From: a virus
Reading direction: 5' to 3' (one strand)
Virus record (IMG/VR): IMGVR_UViG_3300009109_000001
Location: 94,043-158,042 of that record
DNA: 64,000 nucleotides
Shown: positions 1 to 7,943 of the stretch, piece after piece
Layout of the letters: the number at the start of each line of letters is the position of its first letter
How positions within the stretch are numbered: position 1 is the stretch's first letter
Notes under the pieces: model-generated
Told to the model about the DNA's origin: nothing
The model's database searches: none
What the model saw: the letters and a program-made list of their open reading frames with translations, nothing else
Made by a program: the position numbers and the translations under genes

Positions 1-123
1 ACAATGGAAATGGATACCACTGTAACTCTTTCTAAACATAATTGTATAGTAATTGCACCAACAAGAAAAGAAATGTCTGACCAGTATATCCAAGGAACTA
101 CTGGTCTTGCCATGCCAAGTTAA
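1..123 (+). CDS. C-terminal end of a truncated protein (tail region)
   Basis: The reading frame is open from the first base to a TAA at 121-123, giving about 40 residues that end in GLAMPS. The start lies outside the window. It sits 12 bases ahead of the PAAR spike gene, so it is probably a tail or baseplate component, but the fragment itself carries no recognisable domain. Its stop codon is part of the late-promoter-like TAAATAAATA stretch. Confidence 0.6.
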   Translation, partial: TMEMDTTVTLSKHNCIVIAPTRKEMSDQYIQGTTGLAMPS

Positions 124-130
124 ATAAATA
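121..130 (+). promoter_or_regulatory. Late-promoter-like TAAATAAATA
   Basis: Two overlapping TAAATA cores lie just before the PAAR gene start at 136. The motif matches the core of T4-type late promoters (TATAAATA, read by a gp55-like sigma) and recurs ahead of many genes in this window. Confidence 0.45.
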
Positions 131-135
131 GTAGT

Positions 136-426
136 ATGGCATGGAAAGCACAGCGGGACAAAGACCCTAATTCAGCAGGCGGCATCGCTCAAGGCGGTGC
201 TGAATCTGTCTTAATTAATGGACGAAAAGCAGGCATACCTCAAATGGATGTCACTCCTCATGCACCTTGTCCATTACCATCCCCACCTCATTGTAGTGCT
301 AAAACTGTATCAACATGTAAGTCAGTTATTATTGAAGGAAAGCCAGCATTGCGAACTAAAATTGATAAAGATACTTGTGGCCATCCACGTGCTGTGGGCA
401 GTGAAGACGTTATTATAGGAGAATAG
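136..426 (+). CDS. PAAR-domain tail spike tip protein
   Basis: This 96-residue protein has the layout of PAAR proteins, the small zinc-binding cones that cap the membrane-piercing spike of contractile tails. The N terminus has a G-G-x-x-x-G-A run followed by VLINGRKAG. A proline, histidine and cysteine stretch follows (HAPCPLPSPPHC, about residues 42-53). The C-terminal half repeats the pattern: VIIEGKPA, D-K-D-T-C-G-H, then SEDVIIGE. It is the length of stand-alone phage PAAR proteins. It lies four bases ahead of the next gene, consistent with a baseplate/spike operon. The PAAR call is firm; the exact attachment partner is not visible here. Confidence 0.9.
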   Translation: MAWKAQRDKDPNSAGGIAQGGAESVLINGRKAGIPQMDVTPHAPCPLPSPPHCSAKTVSTCKSVIIEGKPALRTKIDKDTCGHPRAVGSEDVIIGE

Positions 427-429
427 GAC

Positions 430-2079
430 ATGGCAGGCGGTGAAAGCATTTATGGAGAAGGCGGCGTAGGTGCCCAGGGCAGTTGCGAAGTTGGAGACAA
501 ATGTTTAGAATCTGAAGCATTGGCAGAATTAATGGAAGGTAATGGTTTGGCTATGCCAACAACTACCAAAGCATTAATAGATTCTATTAAAGAATTGCCA
601 ATTCAGAAAGCCGCTAAAGATATGGTAGATGCTATTGCTAATCTAGAATGTACCGGACAAGAAGGTGGTATGTTTGGTATACCATCCGCCCAAGCGGACC
701 AATTAAAATCAATAGCTAGTAAAATTGCTGGCGGTGGTTTGGGAGATACTGGTACTTTAATGGATTCAGTTCAAGCACATACAGATAAAATACTTGGTGG
801 TGGTGATCCATCAAAATTTGCTGAGAATTTTGGGCAAATGGAACAAGCAATGGAACAATCTGCTCAAGCAATGCATGCCGCTGTAGTAGGTGCTACAGAA
901 ACAGTATCTTCTCCTCTTGCTAAAGTAGCAGGACAATTTGGCCCAATGATGGAAGGAGGTCCTGAAGGTGGATTTAGTGGTGCTACGGCTGGAGCAAATT
1001 TAGCAAAACTAGGAGAATTACCACTTGATCAAAATCCAGTTGATGTTGTAGATAAACTTATAGCAGGTAATGCAGTAGAAGCAAAAGCAGCTTTTATGGC
1101 GGCTCATGGTAGTTTAGACACAGATAGCATCACATCTGCCCAAGCAACATCTGTTCTTTCTTCACTTAAAAGTTCTAAAGCAATGGATGAAGTAAAGACA
1201 ATATTAAAGACACCAGATGCTACATTAACATCAGGTAGTGATATTATGGATTATGCTAAAGCATCAGGTGGTGCAGTAGAAAACTTCTCAGCAATGACTA
1301 AAGATTTTGGTGATGATTTTGGACAATTAAATACTGCTAGTGATATGGGAACAGTTGTTAAAGATTTAAGTGCCACTGCAAATCCTAATTTCCCAGCAGG
1401 AACAGAAAAAGTAACTGCCGCAACTGCTACCAATTTAACATCACAATTTGGTGGTGGTAGCGGAACTAATGGTGCAAAGACGTTTAAAGATGTCATGGGT
1501 TCAGTAATGGGTAAAAATGGCCCAATGGATGCGGCTTTAACGAACTATAAAAGTGCTATGAGTGGCATTAGTACAACAGTTTTTTCAGATATAGCAAATG
1601 CCTGCAATGGAGATTGGAGTAGTGTTACATCAACTAGTGATACTGGTGAAACAATAACAGGGCCAGGAGCAGCTGAAGTAGAATTAGGAACTGATGCAGC
1701 TGATCAAACATCTTTACAAGCAGTATTAACTAAATTAATACCAGATGCTGAAGCGGCCGCCGCGTCTGCCAGTGCAGCTATGCAATCGTCGGCTAGTGAA
1801 ATTACTTCAATAATGACAAAGGAAAATGCTACGATGAAAGATATGAGTTTAGCGATGTCGGATGCGGCTAAAAAAATACAAAGTCAAGGTGCATTATCAG
1901 GGTTTGCATCTTCATTGTCATCTAAAATGGCAAATCCAGAAATTAAAAAAGCATTAGGAGAATGTTTATCCGGTGCTACTAAAGCATTAGCAGATAGTCA
2001 AGTATTTGATGATGCATTACAAAATAAAGCGGGCGTAACAGGGACAAATACGTTATCTCCACGTCCAGGACCACACTAG
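430..2079 (+). CDS. Large Ala/Gly/Ser-rich tail or baseplate-associated protein
   Basis: This 549-residue protein is rich in Ala, Gly, Ser and Thr, with long helix-forming stretches and no signal peptide or membrane segment. I recognise no catalytic domain. It follows the PAAR gene by three bases, so the two are almost certainly co-transcribed. That placement suggests a spike-, baseplate- or tail-associated structural role. An alternative is a protein delivered together with the spike. The N terminus has two cysteines (residues about 19 and 25) in a glycine-rich lead. Function is inferred from context only. Confidence 0.7.
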   Translation: MAGGESIYGEGGVGAQGSCEVGDKCLESEALAELMEGNGLAMPTTTKALIDSIKELPIQKAAKDMVDAIANLECTGQEGGMFGIPSAQADQLKSIASKIAGGGLGDTGTLMDSVQAHTDKILGGGDPSKFAENFGQMEQAMEQSAQAMHAAVVGATETVSSPLAKVAGQFGPMMEGGPEGGFSGATAGANLAKLGELPLDQNPVDVVDKLIAGNAVEAKAAFMAAHGSLDTDSITSAQATSVLSSLKSSKAMDEVKTILKTPDATLTSGSDIMDYAKASGGAVENFSAMTKDFGDDFGQLNTASDMGTVVKDLSATANPNFPAGTEKVTAATATNLTSQFGGGSGTNGAKTFKDVMGSVMGKNGPMDAALTNYKSAMSGISTTVFSDIANACNGDWSSVTSTSDTGETITGPGAAEVELGTDAADQTSLQAVLTKLIPDAEAAAASASAAMQSSASEITSIMTKENATMKDMSLAMSDAAKKIQSQGALSGFASSLSSKMANPEIKKALGECLSGATKALADSQVFDDALQNKAGVTGTNTLSPRPGPH

Positions 2080-2088
2080 GAATCAATC

Positions 2089-2223
2089 ATGGCAAAAAGT
2101 ATAGGGTTTCAAAAGAGAATCTATGTTAAAAAGAAAACATCTATAGGGAATAGTACAAGATCACGTCCAACAAACAAACATAAAAAGCGCAGTTGGAAAA
2201 AATATAGAGGGCAGGGAAAGTAA
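2089..2223 (+). CDS. Small highly basic protein (44 aa)
   Basis: The protein is 44 residues and strongly Lys/Arg-rich (motifs KKKTSIGNS, SRPTNKHKK, KKYRGQGK), so it probably binds nucleic acid. From memory, closely similar mini-proteins occur next to tail genes in marine T4-like phages. It starts nine bases after the previous stop and its TAA overlaps the ATG of the nuclease gene (TAATG at 2221-2225), indicating translational coupling. Function is unknown; a ribosomal-protein or DNA-packing role is conceivable but not shown. Confidence 0.75.
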   Translation: MAKSIGFQKRIYVKKKTSIGNSTRSRPTNKHKKRSWKKYRGQGK

Positions 2224-2573
2224 TGTATGAGTATCCTGCAACAATAGATCGTGTTGTAGATGGTGACACAATAGATGTTGATATTGACTTAGGATTTAGT
2301 ATTATACTTAAAAAGCAACGAGTTCGCTTATTAGGTATCAACGCCCCTGAAAGTAGAACACGCGATTTAGTAGAAAAAGAAAAAGGACTCGCCGCTAAAG
2401 CAAAAGTGCAAGAAATGTGCCCAGTAGGATCTAATGTTGTTATTAAAACATACTTGGATAAGAAAGGTAAGTTTGGTAGATTACTAGGTGAAATTATGAT
2501 AGAAGAAGTAAATCTTAATAATTATCTTGTAGAACATGGGTTTGCAACTGAATATTTAGGCGGTAGTAGATAA
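2223..2573 (+). CDS. Staphylococcal-nuclease-like (SNase/TNase) protein
   Basis: At 116 residues this is a minimal SNase-fold protein. It has the typical VVDGDTIDVDIDLGF strand (residues 9-23), with acidic residues that would bind calcium, then VRLLGINAPESR with the catalytic-type Arg, and a final GRLLGEI...LVEHGFA block. These match the Asp/Arg/Glu active-site arrangement of thermonucleases that cleave DNA and RNA. There is no signal peptide, so it acts in the infected cell or in the virion. It is coupled to the basic protein upstream. Degradation of host nucleic acid is a plausible role (inference). Confidence 0.9.
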   Translation: MYEYPATIDRVVDGDTIDVDIDLGFSIILKKQRVRLLGINAPESRTRDLVEKEKGLAAKAKVQEMCPVGSNVVIKTYLDKKGKFGRLLGEIMIEEVNLNNYLVEHGFATEYLGGSR

Positions 2574-2599
2574 ATATATTAAATATACTTGGATTTATT

Positions 2600-3184
2600 A
2601 TGAAAATTAAACAAATTTTAGAAGGTAGAGCTGAAGACATTGATAAGCAAATTGCAATGTTGCAGGCCGAGAAAGCCATGTTAGGTGGCGCCAAGCTGAT
2701 AAAAGGTGGTGACGCTGAAGGAGGAACCATTGGCGGCGGCAATATGGGCGCCGCTGGCATTATGACACCGACAAGGGTATCAGCCGCAGGCACAGGAGCA
2801 AGTGGCCCTCCAGGAAGGAATTATGCACCAAGACAGGTAGCCGCAGGCACAGGTCAGCATGGGCCAGCAAATCGTTATGCACCAAAACCAAACTATGCAA
2901 CTGGTGGTGATCCACTACTTCAAAGTGGTGGTGAATTTGATAGTAAACAAGATGGTGATCCATATCTTCAAAACTTGATACGAAATGCCGGTGTAAAACC
3001 ACGAAATAGTATGGCTCCCACACCTAGAAAGAACCCGTTTCGAGGAACACCAAAAAGAGGTGATGATAGTCCAGAATGGTATAATAAAGGCAATACTAAA
3101 ACAGCAAAGCCGAATTTACTGAAGTGGATGAAGAAAAATGCAACACAACCTAAAGCATTTGATCAAGATAACGTTAATAAGTAA
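2600..3184 (+). CDS. Putative virion-internal protein with capsid-targeting-like N terminus
   Basis: The 194-residue protein starts MKIKQILEG, resembling the T4 capsid-targeting sequence and ending in a prohead-protease-type site (I-L-E before G). The middle is low-complexity Gly/Pro/Ala with a near repeat (AAGTGASGPPGRNYAPRQ, then AAGTGQHGPANRYAPK). The C terminus is basic (PNLLKWMKKN). The end resembles that of the 53034-53789 protein (DLFKWAKKKE). It is probably packaged in the head and ejected, or a linker in the virion. No enzyme motif is seen. The TAA overlaps the next ATG. Confidence 0.65.
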   Translation: MKIKQILEGRAEDIDKQIAMLQAEKAMLGGAKLIKGGDAEGGTIGGGNMGAAGIMTPTRVSAAGTGASGPPGRNYAPRQVAAGTGQHGPANRYAPKPNYATGGDPLLQSGGEFDSKQDGDPYLQNLIRNAGVKPRNSMAPTPRKNPFRGTPKRGDDSPEWYNKGNTKTAKPNLLKWMKKNATQPKAFDQDNVNK

Positions 3185-3738
3185 TGAAAATTAATGAAGT
3201 AATACTTGAGAATAAAGATCGCCTTGCTAAAAAGATTGAAAAACTCAATCAAGAAATAGAGATTGCTAAAGAAAAAACTGGCAAGGCGCCTGCTAAATTA
3301 CAAAAAGAACTTGATCGTTTAGTAACGGCTTTTCCTGATTTTGCTGATTACCAGGCAGAAAAACAACAAGCGGCTCGACAATCTAGTCATGATGATATGT
3401 TGTCAAGAATTAAAACAGCCGAGTTTGGTGTTGGTACAAGTACAAATTTAATAGCTGCCGAAGCAGGTGATATGGCAATAGCATTACATATGCTACGTGA
3501 TGTGCCTGGCCAATTGGATGATGACATAGCAAATGTATTAATGTCATTTAATGGCAGGTCAAAAACAAATCCACCATCAAGACAAGAAGTAGAAATAGCA
3601 AAAGCAATTATTGTTCGTGCTAAAGAACTTGGTGTACTTGATGCATATAAAAAACGAGCAATAAAAAAATTAGATAAAGATAAAATGAAGTGGGATTATG
3701 ATAAAGAAAATCCTGCAGAGTTTCAAGACGAAGATTAA
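3184..3738 (+). CDS. Putative internal head protein, coiled coil
   Basis: The 184-residue protein starts MKINEVILEN, again like a T4-type capsid-targeting leader. A Lys/Glu-rich coiled coil follows (about residues 10-70), with a charged C terminus (EFQDED). The ATG overlaps the previous stop (TAATG), so it is translated together with the other MKI-type protein. No catalytic motif is recognised. A packaged, ejected or scaffold-like role is an inference from the leader and neighbour. Confidence 0.6.
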   Translation: MKINEVILENKDRLAKKIEKLNQEIEIAKEKTGKAPAKLQKELDRLVTAFPDFADYQAEKQQAARQSSHDDMLSRIKTAEFGVGTSTNLIAAEAGDMAIALHMLRDVPGQLDDDIANVLMSFNGRSKTNPPSRQEVEIAKAIIVRAKELGVLDAYKKRAIKKLDKDKMKWDYDKENPAEFQDED

Positions 3739-3741
3739 AAT

Positions 3742-4104
3742 CTAATCAATAGTTTTATCACCTTCCGTTAAAGATCGTACAGTTAATATCTCACCTTTTT
3801 TAAGTGGTCGGTTAATAGATAAATGTAAGCACCATGCTTCTTCATACCGTAGTCCCCAATCATAACCACCTGATAACATCATTTCTCGCAGTGAGCAGTT
3901 GGGGTTGTCTGATGTTGTTAAAAATGCACCTAATTCTGTAGTTATTAAAGAACCCTCGCCAGCATGGCCGCGACCTTGCCCCACATGAATGTGAGGATGA
4001 GTAACTGAAGTTATTCCGACAAATCTTCTATGTGGTATATCTTCTGCGGCGCATAGGACAAAAACGCCTTTCTTTTTTCGTATTGTTAAGAATGTAGGTA
4101 ACAT
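3742..4104 (-). CDS. Short SET-domain-like protein
   Basis: This 120-residue protein has the C-terminal signature region of SET proteins: ELGAFLTTSDNPNCSL, equivalent to the N-H-S-x-x-P-N-C motif that binds S-adenosylmethionine, followed by RPLKKGEILTVRS (the usual I-x-x-G-E-E-L segment). The Asn-His pair is replaced by Thr-Thr-Ser, so methyltransferase activity is doubtful. A better preserved relative lies at 33037-33357. The gene runs against the flanking genes and its stop is three bases from the stop of 3184-3738. Histone-type activity is not implied; targets are unknown. Confidence 0.6.
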   Translation of the reverse strand: MLPTFLTIRKKKGVFVLCAAEDIPHRRFVGITSVTHPHIHVGQGRGHAGEGSLITTELGAFLTTSDNPNCSLREMMLSGGYDWGLRYEEAWCLHLSINRPLKKGEILTVRSLTEGDKTID

Positions 4105-4185
4105 ATAATATTTAAAGTGGTTTCTGATATAATAATAACTTGACTTAATTGTACTATAATAAAGAAAAGGTATAAATAAAAACAG

Positions 4186-4211
4186 TTTAGGCGGCTTGTC
4201 TTGCGCCTAAA
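4186..4211 (+). promoter_or_regulatory. Hairpin in the leader of the synthetase-like gene
   Basis: TTTAGGCG (4186-4193) pairs with CGCCTAAA (4204-4211) around a 10-base loop. It lies about 12 bases ahead of the Shine-Dalgarno of the gene at 4234, downstream of a TATAAT at 4155-4160. It is followed by A residues rather than T, so it is more likely a leader structure than a plus-strand terminator. Confidence 0.35.
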
Positions 4212-4233
4212 AAAATTTGACTGGAGAATAAGA

Positions 4234-5091
4234 ATGACGCAATTAATTAACCCTCAACAGTTTACTGAAGCCACAGGCCTATTAAGGTCTTTTTTTATGG
4301 CTAAAGGATTTGAAGAGGTACATACTCAAAATAGATTATCAATATTAGCCGCGTGTGAAGATCCAACAACTGTAGCAACATATAACTATGCCGGAGAAGT
4401 TTGGCCACTTCCACAAACTGGCCAAATGTGGCTCGAGTACGAGCTTTTAACTAAACCCCATGTCCCGGGGTTTTTTTGTGTTTCAACATCCTATAGGCAA
4501 GAACCTAATGTTGTAGAAGGTAGACATGATTTAATTTTCCCAATGTTTGAATTTGAAATGCCAGGTGACATGAATGATTTAGAAAAAATGGAAAAAGAAC
4601 TTATGGAATACTTAGGTTGGTGTTCTAAGGGTGGAGTTGTTGCAAAGGATTATCTTGCATGGTGCGAGGATTTTGGTGTTCAAGAACTCGAGCATGAGCA
4701 CGAAGACGCAATGTGTAAGAATTGGCAAGGTAGAGTTTGCATGATTAAAAACTTCCCTAATTACACAAGTCCTTTTTGGAACATGAAACAAAATGGTGAC
4801 GGAACGGCCGCAAAAATTGATGTAATTATAGCGGGCATGGAAACTATTGGTTCAGCAGAGCGCAGTAGTGACACTACTGAAATGCGAGAAATGTTTCATA
4901 CAATTAGTGATGGTATGTATGCAGATTTATTGTTTGGAACATTTGGTAAAGATCGTGTAACAAAAGAACTAGATGACTTTTTACAATTAGATTTTATTCC
5001 AAGAGTAGGTGGTGGAATAGGCATGACACGTTTTATTCATGCGATGGAACAATATAAGTTGCGTGGTATAGTAGCAAATATGCACCGATAA
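4234..5091 (+). CDS. Class II aminoacyl-tRNA synthetase-like catalytic core (Asp/Asn/Lys type)
   Basis: From the ATG at 4234 (GGAG at 4223) the protein is 285 residues. A TTG 33 bases earlier is in frame but has no good ribosome site. All three class II motifs are visible. Motif 1 is LLRSFFMAKGFEEVHT (about 16-31). Motif 2 is TSYRQEPN...FPMFEFEM with its ATP-contacting Arg (about 85-109). Motif 3 is GGGIGMTRF (about 259-267). There is no N-terminal OB anticodon-binding domain, so it resembles the catalytic half of AsnRS/AspRS or the AsnRS-derived asparagine synthetases. It ends eight bases ahead of an unusual type II tRNA with anticodon GUU, so the two may work as a pair (inference). The true substrate is unknown. 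Confidence 0.85.
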   Translation: MTQLINPQQFTEATGLLRSFFMAKGFEEVHTQNRLSILAACEDPTTVATYNYAGEVWPLPQTGQMWLEYELLTKPHVPGFFCVSTSYRQEPNVVEGRHDLIFPMFEFEMPGDMNDLEKMEKELMEYLGWCSKGGVVAKDYLAWCEDFGVQELEHEHEDAMCKNWQGRVCMIKNFPNYTSPFWNMKQNGDGTAAKIDVIIAGMETIGSAERSSDTTEMREMFHTISDGMYADLLFGTFGKDRVTKELDDFLQLDFIPRVGGGIGMTRFIHAMEQYKLRGIVANMHR

Positions 5092-5098
5092 AAAATGA

Positions 5099-5185
5099 TC
5101 CGGGGTGCTGGAATAGGTATACAGGCCCTACCGTTTATAGGGTGCCCAATGGGCAATGTTGGTTCGATCCCAACCCCCGGAGCCA
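5099..5185 (+). tRNA. Unusual type II tRNA, anticodon GUU by position
   Basis: Acceptor TCCGGGG (5099-5105) pairs with CCCCGGA (5175-5181), then G and encoded CCA. The D stem is 3 bp (CTG/CAG). The anticodon stem is CCCTA/TAGGG with loop CCGTTTA. A long variable arm TGCCC-AAT-GGGCA follows, and the T arm is GTTGG-TTCGATC-CCAAC. The body is that of Leu/Ser tRNAs, but the anticodon position reads GUU (Asn) and base 33 is C instead of the near-universal U. A normal tRNA-Asn(GUU) exists at 60664, so this one is not needed for ordinary Asn decoding. The adjacent gene is a synthetase-like core. Confidence 0.85.
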
Positions 5186-5208
5186 ATTATTTATGCTTGG
5201 AAATAGCA

Positions 5209-5214
5209 TAAATA
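5209..5214 (+). promoter_or_regulatory. Late-promoter-like TAAATA
   Basis: ATAAATA occurs seven bases ahead of the ATG at 5221, directly after the tRNA. It is the same core motif as at 11866 and 43076. Confidence 0.35.
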
Positions 5215-5220
5215 TGTATT

Positions 5221-7227
5221 ATGAAGTTTGGAATATTTGTTCTGTTGACGGCGCTGTCGATCAGCGCCGTTGCCGCATATTATAGTATTATTGGCTTAAT
5301 GGCAATATTTGCCGCGGCCGCTGTGCCTATAGCAATTATGGGTGTAGTATTAGAGATAGGTAAGTTAGTAACTGCCTCGTGGCTCTACCAGTTTTGGGCT
5401 CGCATACCAAAATTTCTAAAGTATTATCTTACTATAGCAGTTGTTGTCTTAATGTTCATTACGTCTATGGGTATCTTTGGCTTTTTATCCAAAGCACACG
5501 TAGAGCAAACAAGTAATACAACACAAGCAGAAGCAAAAGTAGAGCGTATTAATGAAAAGATTAATCGATTTACTGGGCGAGTAAATGTTACTAAAGAGAA
5601 AATAGAGCGGTTGCAAAGTAAAGATCACGGTCAGCATAATACAAATATTGCCTCAGCTATTGAACAACAAGAAGAAATACGTGATGGTGCTTGGGGTAGA
5701 GTCAGCAGTAGTATTAGCCAAGAGAATCAACAAATAACAGCATTAAGAGCGCAATTAGAAAAAGATATTGCTATACAAGAACAACGAGTGTCTAATGCTA
5801 TAGATCGTGTGCGTGATGATGTTGCTGTTAAACAACAAGCAATAGACCGTATAAATCAACAATTAGCACAATTAGATAAAGAAGTTCAAGCATATGTAGA
5901 TAAAGGCGTAGAGAAGCGGACATGGGGACAACCGATTGATTGGATTAAGCGTGGTAAAGAATTGCGTGAAAAACAAAAACCCGAGCGAGAGGCCTTGGCA
6001 TTTAAAATTAGAGAGATTGAGCAAGAGATAGATGGTATAAGGCAGGATGAACTTGCCATCTCAAATGAAGTGCAAACAGAAATTACTGCATTGCGCGAAG
6101 CATTAGCAGTTGCTATTCGACCACATCAAAATAAAATAGCACAATTGCGTGAAAATACCCAATCAGAAATTGATGAAGCTAATGCTGAAATTAAACAACT
6201 TCAAGAACAAATGGGTATGAAAGCAGATGAAGTAGAAACAAAAGTAAATGAATTAGAAGTAGTAATAGAAGATTACTATACACAGATAGATACACTTAAA
6301 GAGCAACGTTTTGTACTTGCTACAGAAGTACGCCAGTTAGAAGTAGAAGTAGGGCCTATTAAATACATTGCTGGTTTAGTATACGGATCTAATGTTACAC
6401 GTGATTTATTAGAAGAAGCAGTACGTTGGGTAATTATTACAATTATATTTGTATTTGATCCACTTGCAGTATTATTAGTTGTTGCTGGTAATATGACATT
6501 AAAACGTTTTAGAGATCCTTCCGAAAAAAAAAGACCGATCCACGCTGGGCCGAAGCAGGATTCTAACCAGGAAGAAACAGTGAGAATAGAGGAAGTTGTT
6601 GTTGAAAAGGAAGTAGTTGTTGAAAAAGAAGTTCCTGTAGAAGTAATTAAAGAAATCATTAAAGAAGTAAAAGTTCCTGTTGAGAAAGAAGTTATTGTTG
6701 AGAAAATAGTAGAGAAGGAAGTTCCAGTAGAAGTAATTAAAGAAGTAGAAGTAGAGAAAATTGTTGAAAAAATTGTAGAAAAAGAAGTGCCAGTAGAAGT
6801 TATTAAAGAAGTTATTAAAGAGGTAGAAGTTCCTGTTGAAAAGATTGTAGAAAAAATTGTAGAAGTTGAGAAAATAGTAGAGAAGGAAGTTCCTGTAGAA
6901 GTAATTAAGGAAGTAGAAGTAATTAAGGAAGTTCCGGTAGAAGTTGAAAAAATAGTAGAAAAAACTGTAGTAGAAACAGAGCAATTAGAAGGCACTCCCA
7001 TAGTAGTATTAAAAGAGGATAAGAAAAAAGTTAAAAAGTTAGAAAAAGAAATAGCACAATTAAAAACTAAACTAACTGGTGCTGAAAATACTGCTAATTT
7101 TAATCAGGAACAGGTAGATAATTTACTTACTCGCTTAAATAGTGGTGTAAACATAGAAGAGTTTACAGATGAGGAACAAGAGTTCTTACAAAATTATTTA
7201 AGCAGACAAGATGTCCTCGGCGGATAA
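5221..7227 (+). CDS. Large membrane-anchored coiled-coil protein with Val-Glu-Lys repeats
   Basis: This is a 668-residue membrane protein. Hydrophobic segments lie at about 1-22, 25-50 and 70-92, then a long coiled coil at about 95-380. Another hydrophobic segment follows (about 400-428, WVIITIIFVFDPLAVLL). Next comes a degenerate repeat region (about 455-590) built from units such as VEKEVPVEVIKEV, and a final short coil (about 598-645). The layout suggests an inner-membrane protein with a long rod-like soluble part. No enzyme domain is seen. It overlaps the next gene by 17 bases. Possible roles are envelope remodelling or organisation of phage complexes at the membrane, both conjectural. 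Confidence 0.75.
   Translation: MKFGIFVLLTALSISAVAAYYSIIGLMAIFAAAAVPIAIMGVVLEIGKLVTASWLYQFWARIPKFLKYYLTIAVVVLMFITSMGIFGFLSKAHVEQTSNTTQAEAKVERINEKINRFTGRVNVTKEKIERLQSKDHGQHNTNIASAIEQQEEIRDGAWGRVSSSISQENQQITALRAQLEKDIAIQEQRVSNAIDRVRDDVAVKQQAIDRINQQLAQLDKEVQAYVDKGVEKRTWGQPIDWIKRGKELREKQKPEREALAFKIREIEQEIDGIRQDELAISNEVQTEITALREALAVAIRPHQNKIAQLRENTQSEIDEANAEIKQLQEQMGMKADEVETKVNELEVVIEDYYTQIDTLKEQRFVLATEVRQLEVEVGPIKYIAGLVYGSNVTRDLLEEAVRWVIITIIFVFDPLAVLLVVAGNMTLKRFRDPSEKKRPIHAGPKQDSNQEETVRIEEVVVEKEVVVEKEVPVEVIKEIIKEVKVPVEKEVIVEKIVEKEVPVEVIKEVEVEKIVEKIVEKEVPVEVIKEVIKEVEVPVEKIVEKIVEVEKIVEKEVPVEVIKEVEVIKEVPVEVEKIVEKTVVETEQLEGTPIVVLKEDKKKVKKLEKEIAQLKTKLTGAENTANFNQEQVDNLLTRLNSGVNIEEFTDEEQEFLQNYLSRQDVLGG
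6590..6975 (+). repeat. In-gene degenerate repeats coding for V-E-K-E-V-P-V-E units
   Basis: GAAGTTCCTGTAGAAGTAAT-like units recur many times, coding for alternating acidic/basic and Val/Ile residues. Synonymous differences between units show the array is old rather than freshly expanded. Confidence 0.8.
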
Positions 7228-7603
7228 ATTAACAATAATAACACCACCAGATAGATATTATGGTGCTGATGTAAACATATTAATATCAGGTTTTAGTAAA
7301 GACGAACAAAGTGAATTAATATTAGTACTTGATAATATAGATGCAGAGTGCTGTTTAGCAATAAATGATATGACTCCCGAGAGAGATACAGAATGGATGC
7401 TTGACACAGCTCTAAGATGTAGTATAATAATATTTAATCTTAAATGGGCAAAAGTAGAGAGAGATGCAATATGCTTTGGTTGGTTATTAAGTAAGAGTAA
7501 TTGTTATTATAAGTGTGATGATAAAACTGCTAAACTAGTAGGATTATTTAACACAAATAGAATAGAAAGTATTATAGAGCCTATAAAACAATTGGAGGAA
7601 TAA
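7211..7603 (+). CDS. Conserved-looking protein of unknown function
   Basis: This soluble 130-residue protein has alternating hydrophobic strands (LTIITPP, VNILISGF, SIIIFNL) resembling an alpha/beta fold, but I recognise no family. The ATG overlaps the end of the coiled-coil membrane gene by 17 bases and its TAA overlaps the ATG of the bS21 gene (TAATGG at 7601-7606), so it sits in a coupled operon between the two. The strand-helix rhythm loosely recalls nucleotide-binding or TIR-like folds; that is too weak to name. Confidence 0.65.
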   Translation: MSSADKLTIITPPDRYYGADVNILISGFSKDEQSELILVLDNIDAECCLAINDMTPERDTEWMLDTALRCSIIIFNLKWAKVERDAICFGWLLSKSNCYYKCDDKTAKLVGLFNTNRIESIIEPIKQLEE

Positions 7604-7923
7604 TGGCACGGGATTGGAATAATAAAAATACAAGTTGGGATAAAAATAGAGGTGGAAAGAAACCTTATAGAAAACCAATAGATTATAAAGTTAGTCCAGT
7701 AAAAATATCTGGACTTAAAGTTTGGGTGCAAAATGGTGATGTGGATAAAGCCTTACGCAAATTTAAAAAGAAAGTAGCCAATTCCGGTAAATTACAAGAT
7801 TTAAAAGCTCGTGAACAATATGAAAAACCTAGTATTGCAAGAAAACGTGCTAAAGACATTGCCCGTAAGCGACATTTAAAAGAAGTTGCTGAAAATTCCA
7901 TCCATCGTAAACGAAAATATTAA
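7603..7923 (+). CDS. rpsU: Ribosomal protein bS21
   Basis: The C-terminal two thirds is bS21: VWVQNGDVDKALRKFKKKV, SGKLQDLKAREQYEKPS and RKRAKDIARKR match the conserved core that sits by the 16S anti-Shine-Dalgarno region and aids initiation. At 106 residues it is longer than the usual 60-75 because of a basic N-terminal extension of about 35 residues. Phage bS21 copies are known in large and marine phages and are thought to replace or compete with the host copy to favour phage mRNAs. It is coupled to the gene before it and followed by a strong terminator. Confidence 0.93.
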   Translation: MARDWNNKNTSWDKNRGGKKPYRKPIDYKVSPVKISGLKVWVQNGDVDKALRKFKKKVANSGKLQDLKAREQYEKPSIARKRAKDIARKRHLKEVAENSIHRKRKY

Positions 7924-7943
7924 CCCTGCCGTGTGAAGAAAAA

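Noticed and set aside
4140-4160. TTGACT and TATAAT ahead of the synthetase-like gene as a standard promoter
   Set aside because: The spacing is only nine bases; the -10-like element may work with another -35, but a full promoter is not supported.
5099-5185. Reading the odd tRNA as a stop-codon suppressor (UUA anticodon by shifting the loop)
   Set aside because: The 5 bp anticodon stem CCCTA/TAGGG fixes a 7-base loop, which puts GUU at positions 34-36. A shifted reading needs a broken stem.
6276-7001. Long minus-strand open frames of 241 and 161 codons opposite the coiled-coil membrane gene
   Set aside because: They mirror the plus-strand repeat codons, code for low-complexity Ser/Thr or Phe/Asn/Tyr strings and have no ribosome site; they are antisense shadows.
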